Source: Gilliamella bombicola
GTDB taxonomy: Bacteria; Pseudomonadota; Gammaproteobacteria; Enterobacterales; Orbaceae
NCBI RefSeq assembly: GCF_900094945.1
Contig: NZ_FMAQ01000004.1
Span: forward strand, 88,363 to 152,362
Direction of reading: 5' to 3'
Length of the DNA stretch: 64,000 nt
Part shown: positions 9,689-19,002 of the stretch, in pieces
Numbering within the stretch: position 1 is the first letter of the stretch
Layout of the letters: each line of letters opens with the position of its first letter
Made by a program: the position numbers and the translations under genes
Notes under the pieces: model-generated
What the model was told of the DNA's origin: nothing
Databases searched by the model: none
The model's input: only the letters and a program-made list of their open reading frames with translations

Positions 9689-10828
9689 TTACTGTGAATG
9701 TAGTCGTCTTACTAGACGTTTTCTCACTAACACAGTAATAATTATTGGGTAGACCATTAAAATACCACAGGTTTTTAATACTGAAAGATAACTAGAGTGA
9801 CGTAAAAATAGATCAAACAGCTTATTGAGAGCATAAGTTAATGGTTCTAGTGATGAAATAAACCTTGCGATCCAAGGCATAGATAATTCGGGTACAACAA
9901 CACCGGAATAAGTTAACGCAAGTCCAACTAAAATACCTATATAAGTATAAGCATCAATAGGGGTTTTAGTAAAGGTGTATAGCAAAATACCAATACTTTG
10001 AGCGGCAATCACATAGAAAAATACCACCGTTACCATGGCAAAAGGCGAACCTGATACACGAGCATGAGAAAACAGAACAAGCATCGCAATTTCAAAAATA
10101 AGCAACATGGTAAACCAAATTGTGTAAGGTGCTAATTTTCCTAAAACAAAAGGATAATTAGGGCGAGTTCGCTTTGGTAATTGTGCTAATAAATGAATCG
10201 TTGTTGTGACAACAAACAGCTGTAGTAGATGAACGACAGCTGAGAATTGCTGAAAGTACATTGAGTTACCACTGGCATTAAATAACCCATCATAATTGAA
10301 GTTTACTTTTGCCAGTTTAGGTACCGGTATCCCAATACTAGTTGCCATGGTGCTACGGTATTGGGTATTTAATGCCGCAATTAGGCCAGAATAATCCATA
10401 ATAGAATATAACCCAGCACTATAATATAACGCGTTATAATATAGCATTGGTGTTGGCTGGCGACCGGCTAATACATCTGCTTCAAAATTCGGTGGAATAT
10501 AAAAAATGGCATAAATTTTTGCTTTTTGCAAATCACGTTCAGCCTCAGAAAGCTGGCTATCATAATTAACCAGATTGGCATGTGCTCCAGCATTAAGATC
10601 GCGCACAATTTCACGCGATAAAACACTTTTATCATTATCGATATAGCCAACAGGGAGATCAAAAAGTACACCACGATAAAAGATACTACTGATTAATATA
10701 AAAATAATTAGCGGTAAAATCCACATTAACCAATGGAAAGTAAAACGCTTAAATATCACAGGTATTTCAGCATTAAACGCTTCTTTGAAGCGGTACCAAA
10801 AATCCCAAATTAGTTGTCTAATTTCCAT
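9689..10828 (-). CDS. ABC-2 type permease, second gene of export operon
   Basis: A 379-residue permease with the same architecture as its downstream neighbour: an N-terminal membrane helix (about 30-52), a periplasmic domain (to about 190) and a C-terminal membrane block. VGYIDNDKSVLSREIVRDLN at the start of the periplasmic region matches a similar VDQDHTPTSRSLIRSLN stretch in the neighbour. The two therefore probably arose by duplication and act as a heterodimer. Its start overlaps the end of the HlyD-like gene by 19 bases, implying translational coupling. Confidence 0.85.
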   Translation of the reverse strand: MEIRQLIWDFWYRFKEAFNAEIPVIFKRFTFHWLMWILPLIIFILISSIFYRGVLFDLPVGYIDNDKSVLSREIVRDLNAGAHANLVNYDSQLSEAERDLQKAKIYAIFYIPPNFEADVLAGRQPTPMLYYNALYYSAGLYSIMDYSGLIAALNTQYRSTMATSIGIPVPKLAKVNFNYDGLFNASGNSMYFQQFSAVVHLLQLFVVTTTIHLLAQLPKRTRPNYPFVLGKLAPYTIWFTMLLIFEIAMLVLFSHARVSGSPFAMVTVVFFYVIAAQSIGILLYTFTKTPIDAYTYIGILVGLALTYSGVVVPELSMPWIARFISSLEPLTYALNKLFDLFLRHSSYLSVLKTCGILMVYPIIITVLVRKRLVRRLHSQ

Positions 10829-11781
10829 AGTGTGCTCATACCTGCACGTAAACCAGCAATAGGAGTTGTTGGATAAAGTCTAACTTCAAAGGTTTTTAAG
10901 TCAAAATCACCGGTAGCTCGTGTTGCACGTTTTGTTGCATAATCACCCATAGGTGCGATATAACGAACTTCAGCTTCAATTTCTTTATTACCAAGAGCAG
11001 GGACTTCAAGCTTAACATGTTCGCCTTTATGAATATTAGGCATAATATTTTCACGAAGATTAAATATAAAGTACGCTTTTGGTAGTTGAATTACAGTCAA
11101 TAATGGACTATTGGCATTAAATAACTCGCCAACTTCGGCTGGTATTGAACCAACCTCACCTTCAACGGGGGCCTTTACTTGTAAATCATCGTATTGAATT
11201 TGTAATTGTTTAAGTTGCTCTTCTGCCTCTTTTAATTTAGCATCATAAATTTCTCGTTGTTCAATACGATCACCATTTTTGGCTTGATCTAAATTAGCCT
11301 GTGCTGACTGAACTTGTTGAAAGGCTGCATCACGCGTTTTTAATGCATTATCTAAGATCGATTGAGAAACATAACCTTTGGCCGAAATAGCTTTGTTACG
11401 ATCATATTCTTTGGATGCATTATCATAAGCAACTTTAGCTTGTTGAAGTAACGCTTCATAGTAGCGAATGCTTTCTTCACGTGTTCCATGTTCAGAAAGT
11501 GCAACTTGAGCTCGTGCTTGGTCGCAAGCCGCTTGTGCCGCTTTGACTTGTGCTAATAACTCTGGACTATCAAGCGTTATCAATATATCGCTTGGTTTTA
11601 CATCATCACCTCGATTGACGTGTATTACCTGCACACGCCCTTTCGCTTTTGACGAAATACTAACATTAGGTGCATCAACCTCACCTTGTAATATAAGTTG
11701 GCTATTATGTGATCGAATTAGAATTGTCATTGAAATTAAAATAACAATTAACACAATAATAATAAAAATTTTTTTATTCAT
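10810..11781 (-). CDS. HlyD-family periplasmic adaptor (YhiI-like)
   Basis: Membrane fusion protein expected to link the inner-membrane permeases to an outer-membrane channel. The protein has 323 residues. It has an N-terminal signal anchor (about 4-24), a lipoyl/barrel-sandwich half (VSISSKAKGRVQVIHVNRGD), and a long alpha-helical hairpin (about 75-195) rich in Ala, Gln and Lys. The second lipoyl half (LQVKAPVEGEVGSIPAEVGE) and beta-barrel region follow. First gene of the three-gene operon; an outer-membrane factor gene is not nearby. Confidence 0.88.
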   Translation of the reverse strand: MNKKIFIIIVLIVILISMTILIRSHNSQLILQGEVDAPNVSISSKAKGRVQVIHVNRGDDVKPSDILITLDSPELLAQVKAAQAACDQARAQVALSEHGTREESIRYYEALLQQAKVAYDNASKEYDRNKAISAKGYVSQSILDNALKTRDAAFQQVQSAQANLDQAKNGDRIEQREIYDAKLKEAEEQLKQLQIQYDDLQVKAPVEGEVGSIPAEVGELFNANSPLLTVIQLPKAYFIFNLRENIMPNIHKGEHVKLEVPALGNKEIEAEVRYIAPMGDYATKRATRATGDFDLKTFEVRLYPTTPIAGLRAGMSTLWKLDN

Positions 11782-12128
11782 AAACTTTGCATGGAGTGAT
11801 AATGATTAGATATGGCCTAAACAATTAGGATGATGGTATGCATTATAGATCTCACATTTATAAATTGTAACGATTACTGTATTACAAATTATACGAAAAG
11901 TGCTTTATTTTAATGAATAAAGAAAAATTTTTATTAAAAAAAAGAATATATCAACACGATCAATAATAAATACGACTATACTCCATTTGAGTTTTAAATA
12001 AATTTTAATAATAACAAAACATCAATTTAATAGGTTTTGTTTATAAATGATATTCGTTAAAAGAAATAGATAAAAACCTACTTATTTAGTATGATATTTT
12101 TAGTTGATTACGATAAGGTTTGAAATTT
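11782..12128. other. Intergenic region between divergent hlyD-like and ndh genes
   Basis: About 347 bp of very AT-rich DNA with no open frame of note. It must hold the promoters of both divergent genes. I cannot pick a confident operator. An AAGG site at 12115-12118 serves the ndh start. Confidence 0.5.
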
Positions 12129-13418
12129 ATGAAAAAAATAATAATTATTGGTGGTGGAGCTGGGGGTTTAGAACTAGCTACAGACCTTGGCGATAAACTA
12201 GGAAAAGGAAACCAAGCTGAAATTACACTGATTGATAAAAATAGTTATCACCTATGGAAACCTTTATTACATGAAGTTGCCACTGGTATTTTGAACGAAC
12301 AAGCTGATAGAATTGACTATGCAAAACAAGGGCAACAACACAATTTCCAATTTAATCAAGGTACTTTTACTAATCTTAATCGTGAAGAAAAGCAAGTTAT
12401 TATTGAAAACTTAAATCACGAGTCTGTTTCTATTCCATATGATATTTTAGTTATGGCAATAGGCAGTACTTCAAACGATTTTGGTACGCCTGGTGTTAAA
12501 GAACATTGTATCTTTTTAGATGATCAAAATGCCGCTATTCGTTTACGTGAAACACTCATTGCAAAATTCTCTAGTTTTTGTTCGATTATTGATGAACATG
12601 AATCAACAACTGAAGATAAAATTCGTATAGCTATTGTTGGCGGCGGTGCGACAGGTGTTGAATTGGCCTCAGAATTACCCCATATGGTTGAAACATTTGG
12701 TGCTTGTGGACGCAATAAAATGTGTTCAGATTTGCTAGATGTATCAGTTATTGAAGCAACTGATCGTATTTTACCTGCATTACCTGAAAAAACAGCATTA
12801 GGTATTACCGAAACATTACAAAAACGTGGCATTCATGTGTTAACCAAAACCATGATAACTAAAGCGGAAAGTGATGGTTTTTATCCAAAAGAAGGCGATA
12901 CCATCAACGCTGATATTATGATCTGGACTGCGGGCGTAAAAGCACCTGACTATCTAAAAGATATTGCTGGTTTAGAATCAAGTCGTTCTAATCAACTTGT
13001 TGTTAAACCAACACTACAAACAACACGCGATGATAATATTTTTGTTATTGGTGATTGTGCTTACGCGATGCAAGACAGCGGACGAGCCGCTCCCGCTACA
13101 GCACAAGCTGCACATCAGATGGCAAAAATCTGTTATGAAAACATTGTTAACATGTTAAATAATAAATCAATGAAATCGTTTAATTATACCGATAATGGAA
13201 CGATTATTTCCCTGCATGATACAGCACAAGGTGTGGTTAAAATTGCAGGAAAACGAGAAATGAATGTTAAAGGATTTTTTGCTTTAACTATTCATCGCCT
13301 ATTGTATCGTATGCATCAAGCAAGCTTATTAGGTATTTTCAAAACAATTCGATTTGTTAAAGCTAGTAAAGAGATGTATAAAAATAAATTTGCTTCTATC
13401 TTTACTCACCAAGACTAG
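12129..13418 (+). CDS. ndh: NADH dehydrogenase type II (NDH-2)
   Basis: Single-subunit FAD enzyme that passes electrons from NADH to quinone without pumping protons. I start at the ATG at 12129 (MKKIIIIGGGAGGLELA), 10 bases after AAGG, rather than the TTG at 12120. This gives 429 residues, the usual length. The FAD motif GGGAGG is at 8-13 and the second, NAD-binding motif VGGGATGVELASELP near 170. FVIGDCAYAM near 305 is the second FAD contact. The C-terminus has an amphipathic membrane-binding stretch. Monocistronic. Confidence 0.94.
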   Translation: MKKIIIIGGGAGGLELATDLGDKLGKGNQAEITLIDKNSYHLWKPLLHEVATGILNEQADRIDYAKQGQQHNFQFNQGTFTNLNREEKQVIIENLNHESVSIPYDILVMAIGSTSNDFGTPGVKEHCIFLDDQNAAIRLRETLIAKFSSFCSIIDEHESTTEDKIRIAIVGGGATGVELASELPHMVETFGACGRNKMCSDLLDVSVIEATDRILPALPEKTALGITETLQKRGIHVLTKTMITKAESDGFYPKEGDTINADIMIWTAGVKAPDYLKDIAGLESSRSNQLVVKPTLQTTRDDNIFVIGDCAYAMQDSGRAAPATAQAAHQMAKICYENIVNMLNNKSMKSFNYTDNGTIISLHDTAQGVVKIAGKREMNVKGFFALTIHRLLYRMHQASLLGIFKTIRFVKASKEMYKNKFASIFTHQD

Positions 13419-13510
13419 TTTCCCATTTAGATAGCTACTTACAAAATACTATTTTATAAGTAGCTATTTTATTTTATAATTTATAGCATTATTTACAGGC
13501 AAAGGTATTA

Positions 13511-13944
13511 ATGCGTTTTATTATATTGTTTATGCTGTCTTTAGTTAGCTTTATTAGTATTGCTAGTTATAAACCTCAAGATAGTGATATTATTTTTCAA
13601 TCCTCACAATCAAGAAAAAGCTTGGCAGTTGAACAAGCTACAAACTCTCCATACAGTCATATGGGAATTATTTTCATTAAAAATGGCAAACCTTATGATA
13701 TCTGGTTTGGTTGGGACAATAATTATATCTATTGTTCTGAGTTAATCTGGAAAATTTATGATAAAGCACTTAAATTGAAAATTGGTCAATTACAAACTAT
13801 CAAAGATTTTAATCTTCATCACCTGCCGTGAAGCAAAAACTAAAAGAACGTTATGGAAACAAAATTCCTTATCAAGAAACGGTTATTTCACCAGTTTCTA
13901 TTTTTAATTCCTCCTTGCTGATAACGGTTGACAAACAATGGTGA
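13511..13944 (+). pseudogene. Broken yiiX-like gene (papain-like amidase family) with internal deletion and frameshift
   Basis: The first frame (13511-13831, 106 residues) has a signal peptide, then YKPQDSDIIFQSSQSRKSLA and NSPYSHMGIIFIKNGKPYD. It jumps directly to WFGWDNNYIYCSELIWKIYD. E. coli YiiX, as I recall it, has about 60 residues between two GKPY motifs; here only one GKPY remains, as expected for a deletion between short repeats. At about 13826-13831 the frame shifts. VKQKLKERYGNKIPYQETVI, matching the YiiX C-terminus, continues in another frame to the TGA at 13942-13944. The catalytic Cys region (YCSE) survives, but the conserved middle is missing. Confidence 0.82.
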
Positions 13945-13945
13945 A

Positions 13946-14539
13946 TTAAAATAATGCTAAACTCTTAACTGGTGCAAAACTTTTACGATATAAATGATTA
14001 ATACCATGTTCTTTTATTGCCGCTAAATGTGCTTTAGTTGGATAACCTTTATGCTTAGCAAGGCCATATTGTGGATACAACTTATCAAGCTCAACCATCT
14101 CACGATCACGTGTAACTTTAGCCAAAATTGAAGCAGCGCTAATCTCTGCCACCAATAAATCGCCTTTAATGACCGCTTGAGTTTGAATACCAAAATCAGG
14201 GCAACGATTACCATCGACTAATACAAAATTAGGTTTAATAGTTAATCCAGATACAGCACGCTGCATTGCTAGCATAGTGGCATGTAATATGTTTAATTTA
14301 TCTATTTCATCCACTGAAGCGCGGGCAATATTCCACGCTAAAGCATCTTGTTTGATTATATCAAACAGCTGTTCTCGCTTTTTTTCGGTCAGTTTTTTAG
14401 AGTCAGTTAAGCCTTTAATTGGCTTGTTAGGATCTAAAATAACCGCAGCAGTCACCACATCACCACACAGTGGACCACGTCCTACTTCATCGACGCCTGC
14501 AATAAGTGTTATATCTGGATAAGTAAAGTCTAACAACAA
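13946..14539 (-). CDS. rnhB: Ribonuclease HII
   Basis: Cleaves RNA in RNA-DNA hybrids and at single embedded ribonucleotides. The protein has 197 residues, standard. The catalytic acidic residues are in GVDEVGRGP (Asp16, Glu17), with others in [10 protein letters not shown] and [18 protein letters not shown]. The HKGYPTKAH motif is near the C-terminus. It overlaps lpxB by 10 bases at its start and is the last gene of fabZ-lpxA-lpxB-rnhB. dnaE, often next in enterics, is replaced by the yiiX remnant. Confidence 0.95.
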   Translation of the reverse strand: MLLDFTYPDITLIAGVDEVGRGPLCGDVVTAAVILDPNKPIKGLTDSKKLTEKKREQLFDIIKQDALAWNIARASVDEIDKLNILHATMLAMQRAVSGLTIKPNFVLVDGNRCPDFGIQTQAVIKGDLLVAEISAASILAKVTRDREMVELDKLYPQYGLAKHKGYPTKAHLAAIKEHGINHLYRKSFAPVKSLALF

Positions 14540-15684
14540 TGTACATCCTCTAATACATCGAGTACTGCTTTAGCCGCTTGTTCATCGGCATTACAACGGA
14601 TTTGTTTATGCAAAGATAAAAATGTCTGTTTTAGCTCAGAATTATCATCCTCTAATAAGGGAATAATATGATTGGCGATATTTTCAGGTGTGCAATCTTG
14701 CTGTAATAACTCTGGAACCAAGGCTTTACCAGCTAAAATGTTAGGTAAAGAGACATAAGGAGTTTTAATTAATTTTTTAGCGAGCCAAAATGTGAAAGGT
14801 TTCATTTTATAACCAACAATCATAGGACATTTGGCTAACATACATTCTAGTGCCACAGTACCAGAGGCTAAAATTGCCGCATCGCTAGCAATCATTGCTT
14901 CACGGGCATGGCCATCTAATAATTGTATGTCTAGTTTTGGTGCAACTTCGGCTTTAATCTGTTCAAACTCTTTTCGTCTTTTTTCATTCACTAATGGTAC
15001 AACAATATGTATGTCAGGATAACGTTGGCGTAATAATTGCGCAGCTTCTAAAAAAGGAGTCGATAATAATGTCACTTCTGCATGGCGACTACCGGGCAAT
15101 AAAGCTAAACAACGGCAATTGAGTGGCACATCTAATTGTTGACGAATAGCTATTTTATCTGGATTAAGTGGAATATCATCAGCCATCTTATGACCAATAA
15201 AGCGGCAAGGTACATCAAATTTATCATAAAAAGTTTTTTCAAACGGTAAAAAAGCTAAAATAAGATTGGTATTACGTTTAATTTTGAAAACTCGTTTTTG
15301 CTTCCAAGCCCAAACGGAGGGGCTAACGTAATGGATCGTTTTAATACCGGCTTGTTTTAATTTACCTTCTAGGGAAAGATTGAAATCAGGTGCGTCAATA
15401 CCAATAAATATATCGGGGTTAAGTTCAATAAGACGTTTATTGATATCTCGGCGAATAGATAAAATACGACGTAATCGCCCCAATACTTCAACAATGCCCA
15501 TAACCGATAATTCATCCATTTCATACCAAGCCTTACAACCTTCAGCTTGCATTTTAGGACCTGCTATACCAACAAATTCAATGTTGGGATGATGATTTTT
15601 TAGCGCACGAATCAATCCCGAGCCAAGAATATCGCCAGAAGTTTCTCCCGCGACTAAGGCAATGGTTAATGGTTTATTGGTCAT
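14530..15684 (-). CDS. lpxB: Lipid-A-disaccharide synthase
   Basis: Glycosyltransferase joining UDP-2,3-diacylglucosamine and lipid X to form the lipid A disaccharide at the inner face of the membrane. The protein has 384 residues, typical. It begins [20 protein letters not shown] and includes [32 protein letters not shown] and ASGTVALE, all LpxB hallmarks. The start overlaps the lpxA stop (TAATG) and its own end overlaps rnhB, so the genes are translationally coupled. Confidence 0.96.
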   Translation of the reverse strand: MTNKPLTIALVAGETSGDILGSGLIRALKNHHPNIEFVGIAGPKMQAEGCKAWYEMDELSVMGIVEVLGRLRRILSIRRDINKRLIELNPDIFIGIDAPDFNLSLEGKLKQAGIKTIHYVSPSVWAWKQKRVFKIKRNTNLILAFLPFEKTFYDKFDVPCRFIGHKMADDIPLNPDKIAIRQQLDVPLNCRCLALLPGSRHAEVTLLSTPFLEAAQLLRQRYPDIHIVVPLVNEKRRKEFEQIKAEVAPKLDIQLLDGHAREAMIASDAAILASGTVALECMLAKCPMIVGYKMKPFTFWLAKKLIKTPYVSLPNILAGKALVPELLQQDCTPENIANHIIPLLEDDNSELKQTFLSLHKQIRCNADEQAAKAVLDVLEDVHCC

Positions 15685-16463
15685 TAACGGATAATGCCAC
15701 GCGTTGAACGTGCAAAAAAGTCAACAAAGAGTTGGGCTTCAGGATATTGTTCGGCAATGGTTGCAATTTCAGATTTAGCTTCATCCAACGTTAAGCCATT
15801 TCGATAAAGGACCTTGTAGCTATTGCGAATCGCCTGTAAGGCATCTTTGCTAAAACCTCTGCGCTTTAAGCCTTCATAATTTACGCCATGAGGAGTTGCA
15901 TGATTACCTTGGGCAATAACATAAGGAGGAACGTCTTGCGCAACGCCAGAACAACCGCCGATCATAACATGCGATCCAATCACACAAAATTGATGAACAG
16001 CTGTCATGCCACCAACAATGACATAATCGTCTAATTGAACATGTCCACCTAAGGTGGCATTATTTGCTAAAATACAGTGATTACCAATATAACAATCGTG
16101 CGCAACGTGGGCATTAATCATCAATAAATTATCACTACCAACACGAGTTAACTCGCCACCTTGAACTGTACCACGGTGAATAGTAACGCTTTCGCGAATC
16201 ATATTGCGATCGCCGATTTCGGTACGCGTTGGCTCTCCACGATATTTTAAATCTTGGTTTACTTCACCAATTGAGACAAATTGATAAATTTGATTATCTT
16301 TACCAATTTTAGTGTGGCCATTGACGACAACGTGTGATTTTAAAAATGTTCCGTCACCAATTTCAACATTTGCACCAATAAAACAAAAAGGACCAATTTT
16401 GACGTTATCGCCGATTTTAGCACCTTTTTCAATGACTGAACTTGGGTGTATTTCTGTTGCCAT
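15684..16463 (-). CDS. lpxA: UDP-N-acetylglucosamine O-acyltransferase
   Basis: First lipid A enzyme; it acylates UDP-GlcNAc with 3-hydroxyacyl-ACP. The protein has 259 residues (usual 262) made of left-handed beta-helix hexapeptide repeats ([20 protein letters not shown]) over the first two thirds. The catalytic His lies in [14 protein letters not shown]. The C-terminal helical domain begins around 200 ([17 protein letters not shown]). Lies between fabZ (43-bp gap) and lpxB (1-base overlap). Confidence 0.96.
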   Translation of the reverse strand: MATEIHPSSVIEKGAKIGDNVKIGPFCFIGANVEIGDGTFLKSHVVVNGHTKIGKDNQIYQFVSIGEVNQDLKYRGEPTRTEIGDRNMIRESVTIHRGTVQGGELTRVGSDNLLMINAHVAHDCYIGNHCILANNATLGGHVQLDDYVIVGGMTAVHQFCVIGSHVMIGGCSGVAQDVPPYVIAQGNHATPHGVNYEGLKRRGFSKDALQAIRNSYKVLYRNGLTLDEAKSEIATIAEQYPEAQLFVDFFARSTRGIIR

Positions 16464-16506
16464 AGTATTTCCTTAAAACAATTTGGAATATGTAAAATAC
16501 CAAATG

Positions 16507-16953
16507 TTATTTACGAGCACACATCATTTCAGCTTCGCAAACTAACTTGCCATCAACGGTTGCAACACCATGGAATAACGCAATGCCACGACGCTCTTTA
16601 ATATATTCAACATCCAACACAAGTTGATCACCCGGTACAACAGGACGTTTAAAACGTGCTTTGTCAATTGAAGCGAAGTAATAAAGTTGCCCTGGAGATA
16701 ACTCTTCAATGCTTTTAAATGCCAAAATTCCTGTAGCTTGTGCCATAGCTTCTAAAATTAATACACCTGGGAAAATCGGTTTATTAGGGAAGTGTCCCTG
16801 AAAGAATGGTTCATTTACAGTAACATTTTTTATCGCTTTTAATGTTTTACCTTTTTCATAACTAAGTACGCGATCAACCATCAAAAATGGATAACGATGG
16901 GGTAATAAACTGATAATTTCTTCAATATCAAGGGCATTAAGTTCGGTAGTCAA
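16507..16953 (-). CDS. fabZ: 3-hydroxyacyl-ACP dehydratase FabZ
   Basis: Dehydrates beta-hydroxyacyl-ACP in fatty acid elongation and shares its substrate pool with LpxA. The protein has 148 residues with the hotdog-fold signature. Catalytic His54 is in [11 protein letters not shown] and Glu68 in [12 protein letters not shown]. First gene of the lipid A cluster here. lpxD, skp and bamA, which precede it in enterics, are absent, so the cluster has been rearranged. The next gene upstream is divergent fkpA. Confidence 0.96.
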   Translation of the reverse strand: MTTELNALDIEEIISLLPHRYPFLMVDRVLSYEKGKTLKAIKNVTVNEPFFQGHFPNKPIFPGVLILEAMAQATGILAFKSIEELSPGQLYYFASIDKARFKRPVVPGDQLVLDVEYIKERRGIALFHGVATVDGKLVCEAEMMCARK

Positions 16954-17184
16954 AATAGCTATCCTTATACATTATTTGCTATAAATTTTATACATTATAA
17001 CTGATGAAGCCTCTTTCACTCAAGGATGATTTAAAGTACAAAATATTACTTATCCTATTTTATTATCGGCACAGTAATATAAATTATTAAATAAATGATT
17101 GGTAAACACTATGTTATCTTTTGTTAAATAATATATAATAGTCGAATTAACAATCTAAAAGAATTTCTAACTTGGAGAAGTAGA

Positions 17185-17979
17185 ATGAAATCATTGATTA
17201 AAATGACCTTAGTGAGTAGCGCAATTGTATTAGCATTAGCTGGCTGTGATAAAAAAACAGATAAAATAACAATTTCAACAGATGCACAGAAAGAGGCATA
17301 TGCATTAGGTTCATCATTTGCAACATACATGAAAACAAATTTAGAACAAAATGAAATTAAACCAGATCAAGAATATTTAATCGGTGGTTTTAATGAAACA
17401 TTCAGTGGTGCATCACAACTAAGTAAAGATGAAGTTAAAACTATCTTAGAGGCATTTGGTAAACGAATTCAAGAAGAAAGCCAAGCGCGTTTTGAAAAAC
17501 AAAAAACCGAAAATACAGCTGCCGGTGACAAATTCCGTGAAGAATTTGCTAAACAAGATGGTGTTAAAAAAACTAAATCTGGATTGCTTTATCAAATTTT
17601 GGAAAATGGCTCAGACCATCATCCGACTGCCGATGATACCGTTATCGTTCATTATAAAGGTACTTTAACTGATGGACGTAAATTTGACAGTTCTTATGAT
17701 CGTAGTGAGCCTGCTAAATTTCCTCTTAATGGTGTGATAAAAGGTTGGATTGAAGGCATCCAACTAATTGGTGTTGGTGGTAAAATTAAACTTGTTGTAC
17801 CACCAGATCTAGCTTATGGTGATCAAAACATTCCTGGTCAAGAAGGTAAAGCAGGAATCCAACCTGCATCAACATTAGTATTTGAAGTTGAATTACTTGG
17901 TATTGATAATAAAAATGATACAAATAAAGAACCAGCTGAAGAACCAACATCAGAGCCAGAGTCAGAGCAAGCTGAATAA
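17185..17979 (+). CDS. fkpA: FKBP-type peptidyl-prolyl isomerase FkpA, lipoprotein form
   Basis: Periplasmic prolyl isomerase and chaperone. The protein has 264 residues. The N-terminus ends in LALAGC with Cys21 as a lipobox, so it is probably a lipoprotein, whereas E. coli FkpA is soluble. An N-terminal helical dimerisation domain (about 30-130) precedes the FKBP domain (about 135-245: VIVHYKGTLTDGRKFDSSYD, GWIEGIQLIGVGGKIKLVVP, LVFEVELLGI). A Glu/Pro/Ser-rich tail (PAEEPTSEPESEQAE) ends it. A GGAG site precedes the ATG. It sits directly before tusDC. Confidence 0.92.
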   Translation: MKSLIKMTLVSSAIVLALAGCDKKTDKITISTDAQKEAYALGSSFATYMKTNLEQNEIKPDQEYLIGGFNETFSGASQLSKDEVKTILEAFGKRIQEESQARFEKQKTENTAAGDKFREEFAKQDGVKKTKSGLLYQILENGSDHHPTADDTVIVHYKGTLTDGRKFDSSYDRSEPAKFPLNGVIKGWIEGIQLIGVGGKIKLVVPPDLAYGDQNIPGQEGKAGIQPASTLVFEVELLGIDNKNDTNKEPAEEPTSEPESEQAE

Positions 17980-17995
17980 TAATCAACAGACTCAC

Positions 17996-18364
17996 TTGTT
18001 TGATTCATTAAGCTATACACTTATTGTTATGGGTCCTGTTTATGGGACCCAATCTGCTTATTGTGCATATCAATTTGCACAAGTTTTACTATCTAATACT
18101 CCTCATACTATTAAAAATATCTTTTTTTATGCCGATGGTGTTTATAATGGTAACAGCTATACCGACCCCGCTAATGATGAATTTAACTTAGTTTCTGCAT
18201 GGCAAGAATTATCTAAAAAGCACTCTTTTGCGTTAACGATTTGTGTTGCAGCAGCACAGCGACGAGGTATTATTAAAAACAATCTGGCTGATCGTTTTGA
18301 ATTAACTGGTCTTGGTGAATTGAGTGAATCAATTTCAACAACAGATCGTACTATTCAGTTTTAA
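17996..18364 (+). CDS. tusD: Sulfurtransferase complex subunit TusD
   Basis: Sulfur relay protein for the 2-thiouridine modification of tRNA wobble bases. SYTLIVMGPVYGTQSAYCAY and FFYADGVYNGNSYTDPANDE match TusD. The acceptor Cys lies in FALTICVAAAQRRG. The start is uncertain. No ATG precedes the conserved region outside the fkpA gene, so I propose the TTG at 17996 (LFDSLSYTLIV), giving 122 residues against about 128 in E. coli. An upstream ATG at 17915 would overlap the fkpA C-terminus with an unlikely Gln/Asn/Lys-rich leader. Confidence 0.85.
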   Translation: MFDSLSYTLIVMGPVYGTQSAYCAYQFAQVLLSNTPHTIKNIFFYADGVYNGNSYTDPANDEFNLVSAWQELSKKHSFALTICVAAAQRRGIIKNNLADRFELTGLGELSESISTTDRTIQF

Positions 18365-18378
18365 TGTTAGGGGGGGAA

Positions 18379-18732
18379 ATGAAAAAATTAGCAATAATTA
18401 TTAGCTCGCCACCTCACGGAAATGCCAAAGGTCGAGAAGCACTAGATATCGCATTGGCTACCTCAACTTTTAACCAAATTTCTGTTTTTTTTGTCGATGA
18501 TGGCGTATTTCATTTGTTACCTAATCAGCAGCCAGATGAAATTTTAATGCGTGATTATATTGCAACTTTCAATATGCTTGAGCTTTATGATATTGATAAT
18601 GTGTATGTATGTGAATCTTCACTTAAATCAAGAAATCTAATGCAGCTACCTCGTAATATCCCTAGTAAACTCATTAATAATCAGTTATTAAATCAATTAT
18701 TAACCATTCAAGATGTAATATTACGATTTTAG
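18379..18732 (+). CDS. tusC: Sulfurtransferase complex subunit TusC
   Basis: Partner of TusD in the TusBCD sulfur relay. I start at 18379 (MKKLAIIISSPPHG), which follows a strong GGGGGGGA site; the ATG at 18364 would add five residues. The protein has 117 residues against 119 in E. coli. The SSPPHGNAKGREALDIALA start and VFFVDDGVFHLLPNQQPDEI are family features. No TusB-like frame follows in the next 270 bases, although tusB normally ends this operon. Confidence 0.88.
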   Translation: MKKLAIIISSPPHGNAKGREALDIALATSTFNQISVFFVDDGVFHLLPNQQPDEILMRDYIATFNMLELYDIDNVYVCESSLKSRNLMQLPRNIPSKLINNQLLNQLLTIQDVILRF

Positions 18733-18926
18733 TTTTATATTGAAATACAAAATCTCACACCACAATAACAGGCTTGATATCTAAACAAAAAACATTCAGA
18801 AAACATATTGATTTTATTTATTTTTTTATCTTATTATTTTTAACAAAATAACCAATTTTTCATAAAAGATGCATTCAACATTGATATGATAGACTAATGT
18901 AGTTTCCGTAAGGTAAAAGCAAATAA

Positions 18927-18970
18927 ATAATCCACCCTATTTTTATTATGCTTAATATAGAGTGGATTAT
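18927..18970 (-). terminator. Possible nagE terminator
   Basis: ATAATCCAC (18927-18935) pairs with GTGGATTAT (18962-18970) across a 26-base loop. On the minus strand it is followed by a T-rich stretch. It lies 33 bases past the nagE stop. The loop is long, so this is tentative. Confidence 0.45.
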
Positions 18971-19002
18971 AGTTCATTTAATTTAGCTTTTATCTTATTA
19001 AA

